64,000 nucleotides of DNA. It comes from Siphonodentalium dalli (Eukaryota > Mollusca > Scaphopoda > Gadilida > Siphonodentaliidae). The stretch spans positions 4,629,314 to 4,693,313 of the forward strand of contig CP136068.1 of assembly GCA_032622095.1 (NCBI GenBank), written 5' to 3'. The notes beneath the pieces were generated by a model. The model saw nothing but the letters and a program-made list of their open reading frames with translations. It did no database searches and was not told the origin of the DNA. Both the position numbers and the translations under genes were made by a program. Below are positions 8,111 to 17,756 of this stretch, piece after piece. The first letter of the stretch is position 1. Every line of letters begins with the position of its first letter.

Positions 8111-8761
8111 TTATAAAGATTTGTATATTATAGGATATTCACCGGGAAAGGTGTCAGTTCTTACACGAAACTCTGAATCAGTATTAGGCGTAGCGTCGAT
8201 TATGAGATATCCATAGGGTCTGTCCAACACCGCATCCTTATAACAATCAGTCAGAAAACGTGATTTTCCCGGAAACAGCTGTTGACCTAAATATTTTATT
8301 TGATTCGCATCACGCACGCTTTTCAAAAGAATGGTATAGGAAGTATTCAAAGCTATAGTTCTGGCGTGTTTACCTTTTTGGAACAAGTTTTGAGTTAAAA
8401 ATATAACTGATAAGTTCTTATGATGGCAGCCTTGTGTGAATAAACATTCCATATCGGAATTGTCCAAAACTTTGTGAGCCAAATCATCCTGAATTATCAT
8501 AGCCGTCGTACCGTCCGCAAATTCACTCAGTAGTTCTTTGGAGGGAAGACCTTCGTGGAAATTTATGTGTGGGATGGCTATTTCCATTTCATCGAATAAG
8601 TCCTGATGCACTCCGAAACAGTATAGAAATTTCTGGGGATGAGGGCCATCTATCATGTCTTCTATATTTTGTAAGAAGCGGAAAGTCCATCTGGTTTTCC
8701 CGCTCTTTGTCGCACCCGCGATCACGTAGCTGGAATTCGGTAAGAACGGTATTAATGACAT
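8111..8761 (-). CDS. Genome-packaging ATPase (FtsK/HerA, A32-like)
   Basis: A 216-aa P-loop ATPase starts at the first ATG (8761). The open frame extends to 8809 but only from a TTG, and it would overlap the polymerase stop there. Walker A is GATKSGKT (16-23), Walker B is TAMIIQDDL (86-94), and the sensor Gln lies in VIFLTQNLFQKG (about 124). These are the hallmarks of the A32-type packaging ATPase shared by Mavericks, adintoviruses and nucleocytoplasmic large DNA viruses. It would pump the element genome into a preformed capsid. If the true start lies upstream or a splice supplies it, the N-terminus could be about 16 residues longer. The frame is intact. Confidence 0.9.
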   Translation of the reverse strand: MSLIPFLPNSSYVIAGATKSGKTRWTFRFLQNIEDMIDGPHPQKFLYCFGVHQDLFDEMEIAIPHINFHEGLPSKELLSEFADGTTAMIIQDDLAHKVLDNSDMECLFTQGCHHKNLSVIFLTQNLFQKGKHARTIALNTSYTILLKSVRDANQIKYLGQQLFPGKSRFLTDCYKDAVLDRPYGYLIIDATPNTDSEFRVRTDTFPGEYPIIYKSL

Positions 8762-8805
8762 GCCTAAGGCGAACGAACGTGTCACATATTCCTTATAAAC
8801 TACTC

Positions 8806-11800
8806 TCAATATCCGAAAGGGATAGTGTCCATATTTTCTAGTATCACTCTCTTCGTGTATACCACTCTGTATACCTTCTTTTGAATTCTGTTGTATAGGA
8901 TAGGACGGGCACTACCTCTACATATCTTCTTTTCAGTTATGAACACCTTGTCGGGTACGCCGGATTCACCTTCCCGCTCTTTATCTACCAAATGTCGTCT
9001 CTTCGGCTCTACAACATCAGGGTCGTCCAATGCCTTTCTCTTTCTATCAATCAGGGTGCTCATAGTCTTGAAATTAATGGCCTCAGAATTGATATAATTT
9101 AAACTGAAGCCCCGCACCTTGCACACCTCATCGCAGGCAGTCGTCCTGTAAGCATAATTCTTCGGTCCGGCGCTTCTGAATTGTGTGATAGTGTCCCCCT
9201 TTAACTCATCGGTCAGATCCCCGAGAAAATCACCGCAGCTGACGTCGGGGCCTCCCGTCTTTTGTACGTAGATGATGGAATCTAAAACAGAAATGTAAAA
9301 TATTTTGAGGACCTAATATCAAGCTAGAGCATAATTTGGTACGCAAAAAAAAATTAGTACTCACCAGTGTCAAAATACAGCACATTTTCTCCTAGATGAT
9401 CCAGTACATCATACAACTTGAGACGAGCCCAGGAGGTAGTGTATATGGCCAGAAATATATTAGTCTTATTTTCATCGGGTAGGAAATGGTCGTCGTGGGT
9501 GTAGGATAACTGAATGTGGCTGTCATTGATAATGTGGAAGTCCTTCACGAGCTTCTTTGGGTCGGAAATCAAACTGAAGAATTTCTTCGGTTCACTGTCG
9601 TGAATTATCTCCGTCTGCGTCATGTTCTGTCTCTCTCCAAATTTTCCCCTGTAATGGATGAATGAATTAGTAATGCGATATAGTTTATGCGAATAATTAA
9701 AATTATTTATCTAAAAAAAAAAATAACTACTTACCAGAGAACGTTCAACATGAGTTTCGAAGTGGCTCTGAGTGCTGGCTGTTTTTTTACATTTTCGGGA
9801 TCCAAACGAATCCCCTCGACCCTTTCGTAATCATTCAGATATCTGCACTCGTCCTCGGCAGTTTTCACCCAGGCTGGCCAACCGCTAGCTTCTTGTTTGA
9901 GTTTGAGAAAGCTGAAAACAAAAAATAAAAATGTTTTTTTTTCATCCCGTACTCAATGATACCCCCGACCAAAAAAGGGAGGGGAGGGGGGCGGCGGCGC
10001 TTTTCGTTTAAAAAAATATACTTACGAATTGACGTATTCCGAGAAGAGTCCACCTTTCTTAGTATCCTGATTGTATTGCGTGGTATCTGTCCAGTGATAT
10101 ACTTCGTATATTTTCGTCACCATGTAACCCTTCTCTATGGCCTTCATTATCTCCGGCGTCGTCCACGTCCCTGTTATAGATCTCGCATCGGTTCCGTGAT
10201 CGCACGTCGTTTGTCTTTGATCTTCCGCGCATGATCGACACAAAGGAAAGGTGAGTTTTCCGTGAGATCTCAATGGCAATACGGGGTGGTACAATTTCCT
10301 CGGAGGAGAAACCTTCACCTTAGCCAGCCCGAAATATGCGCTGATATCTTTAAAGTCCTTAGTTATTATTTCAGGATGCCCTACTGGCATTTTGCCCGAT
10401 TTATTTATATAAGGATACAGGGACGTGAAATCTACGTATTTGATGCTCTCACGGGGGCCCGCGTCTTTGTATAATTTGCAGGCATTTGTCCTACCTAAAA
10501 AGATAAAAGAATTTTTTTTAGAAATAAATTTTATTTATTTTTATTTTATAAACTTCATTTTTTTTTTATTTAAATATGGAAACTTACCTCCGAAGAAAGC
10601 ATCTCGTGGCATAAGTCGAGGTTGTACATCCAGCTGCGACAAGAAGTCCCGCAGTTTTTCATTATTCTTTTTCTGCTCAGTGAATGTATGCTCCCAAATG
10701 CATACATATTTGTAGCCCGCCTTCTTCAAAAATTCACGCTTTTTGATGGTCAGTGTGTACAGTTGATTCAGTGTCTGTTTAGTCAGCGGGTGTTTGGAGA
10801 TGTGTCTGTTTCGTGGATAACACGTCAAACAAGCGTGATGAAAACAACCTAAAGAAGAAAAAATACCGTTTATTGTATATGATCAATTAGGGGAGGATGG
10901 GACAACTGTTTTAAAATGATTATACGTCGTACTGGAGATGTGTCTGTTTCGTGGGTAACGTGTCAAACGAGCGTGATAAAAACGACCTAAAGAATAAAAA
11001 TACCATTTATTGTATATGAACAATTAAGGGGGGGATGGGATAAATGTTTTAAGATGATTATACGTCGTACTCACCGTGAAATTCGTAGCAGGTGTTGGTC
11101 TCCTGACAATATCCATCCACCTTGTACTTTGAATTTGGTACCTTGAATTCACCGCGGTTCAAAGCGTGTTGTATGTCTCTATTTTTATTGTGGGCCAACC
11201 AGGACAACCATTGGATGGAGACGTTCGAATATTGGTCCTTGTCACCGTAAAACCCGTTAGGAACTTTGCCTATAGGCGTACTAATGAATTTTTCATCAGT
11301 AATTTCAATTCCAGACTCCTCGGCCGTATCCCGTTCTACCCAATCATCACCGAGCAATACTCGCTCTTTATCATTCAATTTCTTCAGCAAACTGGTTTCT
11401 GATTGATCAGAGTTAGTGAGAGTTATAGAATAAGTTTCTTCCAAGAACAATATTTTATAGGCCTTCATGCACGCAGAAGATATCGTTATCGACATGAAAG
11501 GATCTACCTTATTCTCGGTAACTTTCAAAAACAATGACCGAAACTTCAAACAAGCCTGACGCAAGATATCAACGTCAGAAATGCAGTAAGCCAATAATTC
11601 TTTCTCTAAATTGAAGGTTTCACCGGCTTTAGTTTCGTGCCAACGTAGAAACGCCTCCCTGTCTGTCGTCGACATGGTGTCAGCCCCGTAATACGTTGGA
11701 TCGGGATACGGCCCCTCATACAGTCGGTTCTCCTTCCTATTGAAGAAATGAGGGAAATATCCTGAAATAAAATGTTTAAATTTAATAATTAAAAACAAAT

Positions 11801-14181
11801 GGAAACGATATATATATTATTGAAGAAATGGGGGAAAATATCCTGAAATAAAAATTTAAAGAATGTGTCAATTTAATATTTTAAAAACAAATATAAAAAA
11901 AGAAATGCGTATACCTTTTTTTAGTTCCTTCAAATCGAAAGCCTTCGGGAGAGCAGCCAATCGCATCGTCAGAAAATTTAGTGAATCTATTATTCGAATC
12001 CCATGGTGACCTAGCATGTACATGACCTTTGATCCAGAATAAATAATTTTGCTAGGCCTCATCCCCTGGAAAACCATGTATTCCAGCAACAATATAGCGT
12101 CGTAAGCCTTGTTGTTATGAGCCAATACCGTGGCGTGTTTATGGTGTTTAGTAAACAGCCAGGTTCCGAAGTTCAGTAGAGTGTCCGAACCAGACGCTAT
12201 GTACTGTCTTCTTCCGCACGTGTCGCTACACGGTGTCTTTTTGTAATCGCCTTCTTTATTCAGGCTACCGCAATGATCGCATCGAGTACCGCAAACGTCG
12301 CAAGTCGAATCTGATTTCACCGGCGAGTCCAAACAAGAGTCGCAGGCTGTTTGGGCCACCACCAAATTGGGCTGATGTCGATTTAATCCGCACGCTGGTC
12401 GTTTACAGTTTGAGCACCTAAAAAATGAAACAATTTTTTTTAGATTACTGCGGGTTGGTGAGAAGCGGGTACAACAATAAATTTTTTCGTTCAGCATAAA
12501 AATAATGTACTTACCGGCGACATTGACTGCATCTTTCCGCTTCACTGCACGTAGAGCAAGGGAGTCCCATTTTGTATCCACCGTCACATAGGTACACCTC
12601 ATCTTGTGAACATTCAAAGTCGTAGAATATGAACTTGTTGACATCTTTCACTTTCTGTTTCGGAGGTCTCAAATAACAGAGGTGACCCGGAAGTACCCAT
12701 TCCTTACAAGATGAACAAGACCATTCGCCGCAAATGTGGGGTATTTCTGCCAGATCCCTCTTCGCACGATTCATTACGCTTCCACACTCTTTACACTTCA
12801 AATATTTACAACAATTTGATAGTTTATTATCAGGTGCCTCTTTGTGTCTCTGGTAACAGTTCAAAGATCTACAGTCCATATTACAATCGTGGCACGTTAA
12901 TAACTTGCCCATTAATAAAGGGTCAATCAAACATCCATCTGTTTTACATACTATGCAATATGATGTGCAGTTATGTTCATCTTTCTTGTTGAAAGGCTTT
13001 AAACAATTTTCACAAAAGTAAGATAGGCCGTAGAATCCTGAAACACTGACTATCGGTGTGTAGTGGTCCTGATTATGATACAGATATATATTCCTGTCAT
13101 AGTTGTTGCTGACTCTGGATACTTTTTTTCCAATTTCGCCGCATATGATTATAATATTCACCTTGAAGAACGATTCATACTTTGGTAGGTCGGCGTATGA
13201 TCCCGGTCGGTCGGCGGAAATACACAATTTTTTAAGCAGAGTGTTTGCTAACACTTTTTGGTCATTTCGCCCTTTTTTCGTTAGGTTCTTATAATAGGTT
13301 TCCGTCACTTTACCGTGTTTTAGAAATATTTCGAGCAGTGATAATCCGGGATAAGACGATTTAAGATCTTCTGAAACTGTACTAATCTTGGCCATCGCGA
13401 CGCCTATAGCTCTAGGCAAACAGGTGTTGTCAGTGTTGTGGATGAAGACTGTTGATTTTTTGTCCAGAAGTGATTTGTCACCGTCGATAGGAACTCCACT
13501 GCCTGAGCCACTGGGTTGCCTCAGTGACCCTACAGTTATTCGAAATGATCGGTCCAAGGCGATATGTTCGTGCGATGTCAGCACATTAGCTATTTTGTCG
13601 ATAATCAACTGAGAATTCAGGTCCGACCATGCCGTTAACGGTACTATGATGGGTTTATCCAACTGATCGGTATGAAGGATAACTCTTCCCAGATCATTGT
13701 CTGCCAAATCACCTCTCGTCGTTCTTAGTATATGGTCGAACATGTTGGTAAGTCGTTCCGTCAAGTCTGACAACAGTTCACCGCGCCATTGATGGTCAAA
13801 TTTCACGTCGTATATACTTTCCACAGCCGATGACCTCATGAATGATTTTATTTCACGAAGATTGATCGTGTAGGACTGATTAGCCGTCTGTTGCGTTTGC
13901 TCATCGTGACTAGTGTCGAGAGTAACTTCCTGCGGTTCATTCCGTCCCGTTAAATCTAGAGCGGATGACTGGTGAGCGGCTCGGGATGAGTCCTGGGGTT
14001 GAGACGGTGCGGGGTTTGGCCCGTCATTATCGGGCGACTGCTGTCTACCCTCCAGATATATCAATCTGTCATACGTATTTCTGTCTGTATCGGACATTGA
14101 GTCCACTCTCCCGGTGATGCCTCTTAGAAAGTCATCACTACTATATCCCTCGGCGTGCAATTCATCGATTAACCGCTCCAT
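8806..14181 (-). CDS. Protein-primed DNA polymerase B, eight exons
   Basis: Exons on the minus strand: 14181-12515, 12417-11915, 11761-11075, 10848-10588, 10494-10026, 9911-9735, 9648-9365 and 9281-8806. All seven introns (97, 153, 226, 93, 114, 86, 83 bp) have GT-AG ends and the phases agree, giving about 1507 codons without a stop. Exon 1 has a polar N-terminus, a possible OTU-like Cys-protease region (NTDNTCLPRAI near 250, DHYTPI near 373) and a Cys-rich zinc-cluster stretch (about 390-500). Exonuclease motifs are YDFEC (Exo I), HNNKAYD (Exo II) and YCISDVDIL (Exo III). A further Cys cluster is inserted after Exo I. Polymerase motifs are FTSLYP (A), KLMLNVLW then GKFG (B, exons 6-7) and the YxDTDS motif split across exons 7-8 (C). 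It replicates the linear element by protein priming. The gene seems functional. Confidence 0.93.
10797..11074 (-). repeat. Tandem duplication of an exon start inside polymerase intron 3
   Basis: About 137 bp starting TGGAGATGTGTCTGTTTCG at 10797 recurs at 10935. The copy at 10797 contains the real 5' end of exon 4 with its acceptor. The copy at 10935 lies wholly in intron 3 and is a decayed exon start with its own acceptor-like sequence. In the decayed copy three TGT codons are CGT. The duplication accounts for intron 3 (226 bp) being more than twice as long as most others. Confidence 0.85.
11730..11914 (-). repeat. Tandem duplication of an exon start inside polymerase intron 2
   Basis: The stretch 'attgaagaaatgagggaaat' with the acceptor (about 11739-11785) recurs with changes at about 11818-11860, followed in both by 'taattaaaaacaaat'-type sequence. 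The second copy is intronic. As in intron 3, the duplicated unit spans the exon 3 start plus adjacent intron. Confidence 0.75.
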
Positions 14182-14780
14182 CTGAAAAAAGTAAATACTT
14201 TAATGAGCTAGAGGTTCCATATAACATATTTATAGCAACTCGAAATCACGGTGCTTAATGATTGGTTGCTATTTATAGCGCATGAGTCGTCCATTTATTT
14301 GAAACCCGTGACGTGTAAGAGCTATATATAGACATTACGAAATTTCATTGACCTATGATCATTATAGCATCAACTCGAAATCACGGTGCTTAATGATTGG
14401 TTTATATTTATAGCGCATGAGTCATACATTTATTTGAAACACGTGACGTGTAAGAGCTATATATAGACATTACGAAATTTCATTGACCTATGATCATTAT
14501 AGCATCAACTCGAAATCACGGTGCTTAATGATTGGTTTCTATTTATAGCGCATGAGTCATACATTTATTTGAAACCCGTGACGTGTACGAGCTATATATA
14601 GACATTACGAAATTTCATCGTCCTATGATCAAAAAAGGGGCGGGCACTAATTATTAATGGCTCCGCCGTAGGCGCTACTCGATTGGTCTATTTCATTTTT
14701 TCAACGTCACCCATCATATAAAAAGACGGTGATTCGATGTACTAACTCATTCGCAGCTAAATTTTCATTAAGAACGGATC
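14182..14780. promoter_or_regulatory. Divergent promoter region with three 135-bp enhancer-like repeats
   Basis: Three tandem copies (14236-14370, 14371-14505, 14506-14640) separate the polymerase ATG (14181, minus) from the PC4-like ATG (14781, plus). Each copy has ATTGG (inverted CCAAT; 14261, 14396, 14531), TGAGTCR (AP-1 type TGAGTCAT in copies 2 and 3), GTGACGTG (CRE/bZIP type) and TATATATAG. After the repeats come another ATTGG, AACGTCAC and a TATA box (TATAAAAAG at about 14717, 64 bp before the PC4-like ATG). Spacing and motif repetition resemble viral enhancers. The motif names are pattern matches only. Confidence 0.7.
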
Positions 14781-15293
14781 ATGGATTCTAAGATTCTCGT
14801 CAAAAATTTAGGGAGGGACCGATTTCTCACAGTCGGTGAATATGAGGACCGGAAATACGTTGACTTACGAATATGGAAAGAAGGCAAAATCCCTACGACA
14901 TTCGGGGCTCGTATGAGCTTACAAAGATGGCAATGTCTGACTGAAAATATAAAGTCCATCGGTGAACATTTAGTATCCAGGAGTCCTATGGATAAAGTGC
15001 ATCTGGGACACAATCTACATGCGGTTTTAGACCATAATAATGGTGTAGTACACTTACGCCAGTATTTCACCCCGAAGGACTCTGAACATTTGCACCCCAC
15101 GAAGAAAGGCTGTACGATTAACCAACAGGAATTTGATATATTGTTTCAACACATTGACGCCGTTAATCATGTTTTACCTGAATTAGAGAATGTGAAAGCT
15201 TGTTATTTAACGCACGATGGACAGATGGAAGCGTTAGCGTGTACAGAATGCAATCCCGGAGGTTATGGATTTTACACTCAACGTGATTATTGA
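14781..15293 (+). CDS. Tandem PC4-like (p15 coactivator) single-stranded-DNA-binding protein
   Basis: The 170-aa protein has two PC4-type domains in a row. Domain 1 (about 12-65) has RDRFLTVGEYEDRKYVDLRI, a Lys-rich turn, then MSLQRWQCLTENI. Domain 2 (about 75-136) has GVVHLRQYFTP, HPTKKGCTINQQEFDILF. The order strand, strand, [KR]KG-type turn, strand, 'W/F..L' helix is that of the PC4 C-terminal domain, which normally works as a homodimer on single-stranded or melted DNA. Here one chain could form the dimer. The tail (140-170) holds CTEC and Gly. A TATA box lies 64 bp upstream and AATAAAAT 35 bp downstream of the stop, so it seems to be its own transcript. It is divergent from the polymerase, so replication and transcription roles are both plausible. 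Confidence 0.85.
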   Translation: MDSKILVKNLGRDRFLTVGEYEDRKYVDLRIWKEGKIPTTFGARMSLQRWQCLTENIKSIGEHLVSRSPMDKVHLGHNLHAVLDHNNGVVHLRQYFTPKDSEHLHPTKKGCTINQQEFDILFQHIDAVNHVLPELENVKACYLTHDGQMEALACTECNPGGYGFYTQRDY

Positions 15294-16333
15294 ACTTTGA
15301 CCGTGTGAGGAATACTTATTTTCATCGTAAATAAAATATTAACTTATACCATGTTATTCTCAATTATTTCGGACATATACCCGCGTTGGGGGGAGGGTGT
15401 GTGTGTGCGACGATTATTCATGTTTAAATGTTTTGGTGAATTATCGAAAGATCTCTATTTTTATTTATTTTATTGACGGCGACGTCGAACCTTCCTACAT
15501 GGTGAAAACCGCGTCAAGATCCGACTTCTAGAACTCTAGATAAGGCATATTATGTCCACTGCACGTGCGGCTTTAATGACGTCATAGATATTTCAAAATA
15601 GCCTATCTCCGAGGCGGAGAGAGGTACGGACGAGTCGTTTTCAGATTATTTTTCAGACAGAAGGGGACTATCGTTTGTGGTCGGTTAAGACGAGATATTA
15701 AGTTTTTTAATTTATTTTGCCAATTAGTGGGATCCCTCTATTTTACCCCCATGGAAATAATGTATATACTCGCGAACACTCATTTTAAAGATTACCCCGA
15801 AGAACTGTTTAAACAATTTAGTTCATTTCAGAACTGAACGAGTACCGTAGGCCATCACTATCATTTACACGATACATCGCCGAAAAAGATTACAAATTCT
15901 CCAAATTGTGAATTTATTGGTCCGAAACGTGGACCCTCTTTATAATAGGGCGACGTAGGAATTTGACTGCCAATATTCAAAACCGTGTTATATCTGTTTA
16001 AAAGTAGACAACTATGTTCGCACACAACTAATGCGTTATTTAATTAAGCATGGCGGATATTTAACCTTTTATAGGACAGGCCGGCAGTATGCTAATAAGC
16101 CAATTATACTACATTACAAACTGTACTCGCTGTTAATACACCGCTGCGCACGTGTCGCGGAATGAAAATGACTGCGAGTGTATCGGCTAATTCCAATGAA
16201 CGGAAATGGGCAGAACGTTGAAACATCTGGTGTAATTATACTGTAACGTGAATTTCGGTCAAGCATAGTGGCGATGATTCGTTACTGGGTATAATATAAG
16301 GTGAAATTCTTCACTTGACACAAAACTACAGAC
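15294..16333. other. Intergenic region inside the element
   Basis: Holds the PC4-like gene's AATAAA (about 15329), a short G/T-rich tract (15388-15410), a 28-codon frame at 15751-15837 that I cannot support as a gene, and a TATA-like TATAATATAAG at about 16290 that serves the next gene. No other coding sequence or RNA gene is recognised. Confidence 0.5.
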
Positions 16334-16964
16334 ATGGAAACACCTAACGCATTTAGTGACGGCGAGACACCCACGATGGAAATGGTATGTATAAATATAA
16401 CTTTTATTTCATTTTAAATTGAACATGATATTTAGTTAAAGGCAATAGTAGCGTTCGTTTGAGAAATATTCATACTCGTTGAAACCGGGGATTTCTTTGT
16501 GTATTGTTTTTGAATTCGAACAATTTATATAGTATACTCGTATTCTGTCAGCGGTGCGATTTTATTGGTTTTTAATTACACAATCCCAAACGCTCTTTAT
16601 TCATATCGGGAAAACAGTAACTAATAACGCTTTTAATATATCCGAGGGCTAAACGAAAGACGAGTTGCTTGGAACACGATTTTTATAACATATTCATGTA
16701 AAGCCTATATTTTTTACTACTGGCCCCTAAAATAGTAAGGAACCATATTGATAACCCAACATTGACACACCTTCGTTAATCACTCGTATCCGTATAATAA
16801 TTTTTTTTTAATCCGAACGTCTTTTCTTCTGTTTCCAGCCAAAAGACGAAATGAGCAATTGGGACGATTGGGAGCTGAGCGACGAGGAAAAGACAATGAC
16901 TTCGTGCACGTGGGACAGCGATGACGTAGAGCCGCCGAAGAAGAAAGGGGACAATAAGGATTAA
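16334..16964 (+). CDS. Small acidic protein from two exons
   Basis: Exon 1 is 16334-16384 (ATG in a good context, GACATGG), exon 2 is 16839-16964. The intron has GTATGT at its start and a pyrimidine-rich tract plus TTTCCAG at its end, in phase 0. A TATA-like box sits about 44 bp upstream and AATAAA about 20 bp after the stop. The 58-aa product is strongly acidic with Trp (WDDWELSDEE, CTWDSDD) and ends with PPKKKG, a possible nuclear-localisation signal. Trp/acid-rich segments resemble transcription-activation regions or binding motifs for basic partners. I do not recognise a family. The exact fit of promoter, splice and polyadenylation signals supports a real gene. It is the right-most gene of the element. 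Confidence 0.6.
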
Positions 16965-17649
16965 CGCCCCTGACAATTTCTATAATAAACGGATTAATGT
17001 TTTATCGGATTTCGTTCCATTCTGTGTAAAAAAGGGTATAGTAAACATATATATTTTATTCACTATAATTTGATCTACGCATTTTATAACTGTGTGCGTG
17101 GGGGTGCGTTCATACACTCGCAAATTTTACGGCAAACACTAAAACATTTCGTATATATTAATTTTATGAGGACGGGGATTATAAATAAAGTTTACTTGGC
17201 AAATTTGCGAATTTATCAATGTACCACCATAGACAGAGATATATTTCAAAACAATTTTGTATAGAATATATACTTATACTCACATTATATCAAACGTTCC
17301 TCGTCGTATCTATTTTCATTGAGCCATCTATGATATCACATCGAGAAACGACCGTTTATATACCTGAGGGGGTCGACGAAAAAAGCTATATATAATAAAC
17401 ATGTCCGTACGTGTTTATATATTTATAGATGGGGGATCGAGTCTGAACGTGTTATAGCGAATCGACTGGCCGTCAGAAAGCGGCTGTGTCATGACACGTA
17501 TTAATAGATAATTTATACAGAAGCACATCGTCGATAGTAAATCGATATTGACTCGTAGTATATGACGTGAGCAGGCGTGGGCGGCGAACGTGTTTGAACA
17601 TGCCCGGCCAAAAATATCCCTTACGTATAATTATATGCTAATGGGGATC
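16965..17649. other. Right subterminal region of the element
   Basis: AT-rich, with AATAAA after the acidic gene, several short inverted motifs (for example GTGTCATGACAC near 17487) and no supported gene. No minisatellite like that beside the left inverted repeat is present. Confidence 0.5.
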
Positions 17650-17750
17650 ATAGACCGACGCGTGGGCGGAGAATATAGGTCAAACTCCATGTACTGCAGA
17701 GAATAGAGTTATCGTTCCTGAAATGACCCCAAACAGGCGGGGTATCATCA
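17650..17750 (-). repeat. Right terminal inverted repeat (101 bp)
   Basis: Exact reverse complement of 3368-3468, ending GGTATCATCA. It is followed at once by the second GACCGG (17751-17756). Confidence 0.97.
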
Positions 17751-17756
17751 GACCGG
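17751..17756. repeat. Target-site duplication, right (GACCGG)
   Basis: Pairs with 3362-3367. The following 'gttaatgacggagcaatg' continues segment S exactly as in the empty copies at about 26183 and 34575. Confidence 0.95.

Larger units (their letters stand above)
3368..17750. mobile_element. Complete Maverick/Polinton (adintovirus-like) element, 14,383 bp
   Basis: The element is bounded by perfect 101-bp terminal inverted repeats and a 6-bp target duplication, and begins TG and ends CA. It encodes the hallmark set of this group: retroviral-type integrase with chromodomain, protein-primed family B polymerase, FtsK/HerA-type packaging ATPase, major capsid protein and a minor-capsid candidate. 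The size is near the lower end of the usual 15-20 kb. All main genes are open except the integrase, which has one in-frame TAG. It also carries TBP-like and PC4-like genes. Identical TIRs and an intact target duplication suggest a fairly recent insertion. The gene order is capsid/integrase cluster on + from the left, polymerase cluster on - from the middle, two further + genes at the right. Confidence 0.97.

Noticed and set aside
8762-8809. Extension of the ATPase to a TTG start
   Set aside because: In a eukaryotic setting the first ATG at 8761 is more likely; the extension would overlap the polymerase end.
10935-10990. Alternative exon 4 of the polymerase
   Set aside because: It has an acceptor-like site and stays open for a stretch, but it has lost the Cys residues of the real exon and does not continue into the rest of exon 4. 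It is a decayed duplicate.
15751-15837. 28-codon frame with ATG and a moderately normal composition
   Set aside because: Too short, with no promoter, splice or polyadenylation signal tied to it, and no recognisable similarity.
3368-17750. LTR retrotransposon, suggested by the retroviral-type integrase and TG...CA ends
   Set aside because: The terminal repeats are inverted, there is no reverse transcriptase or gag, and the other genes are those of a Maverick.
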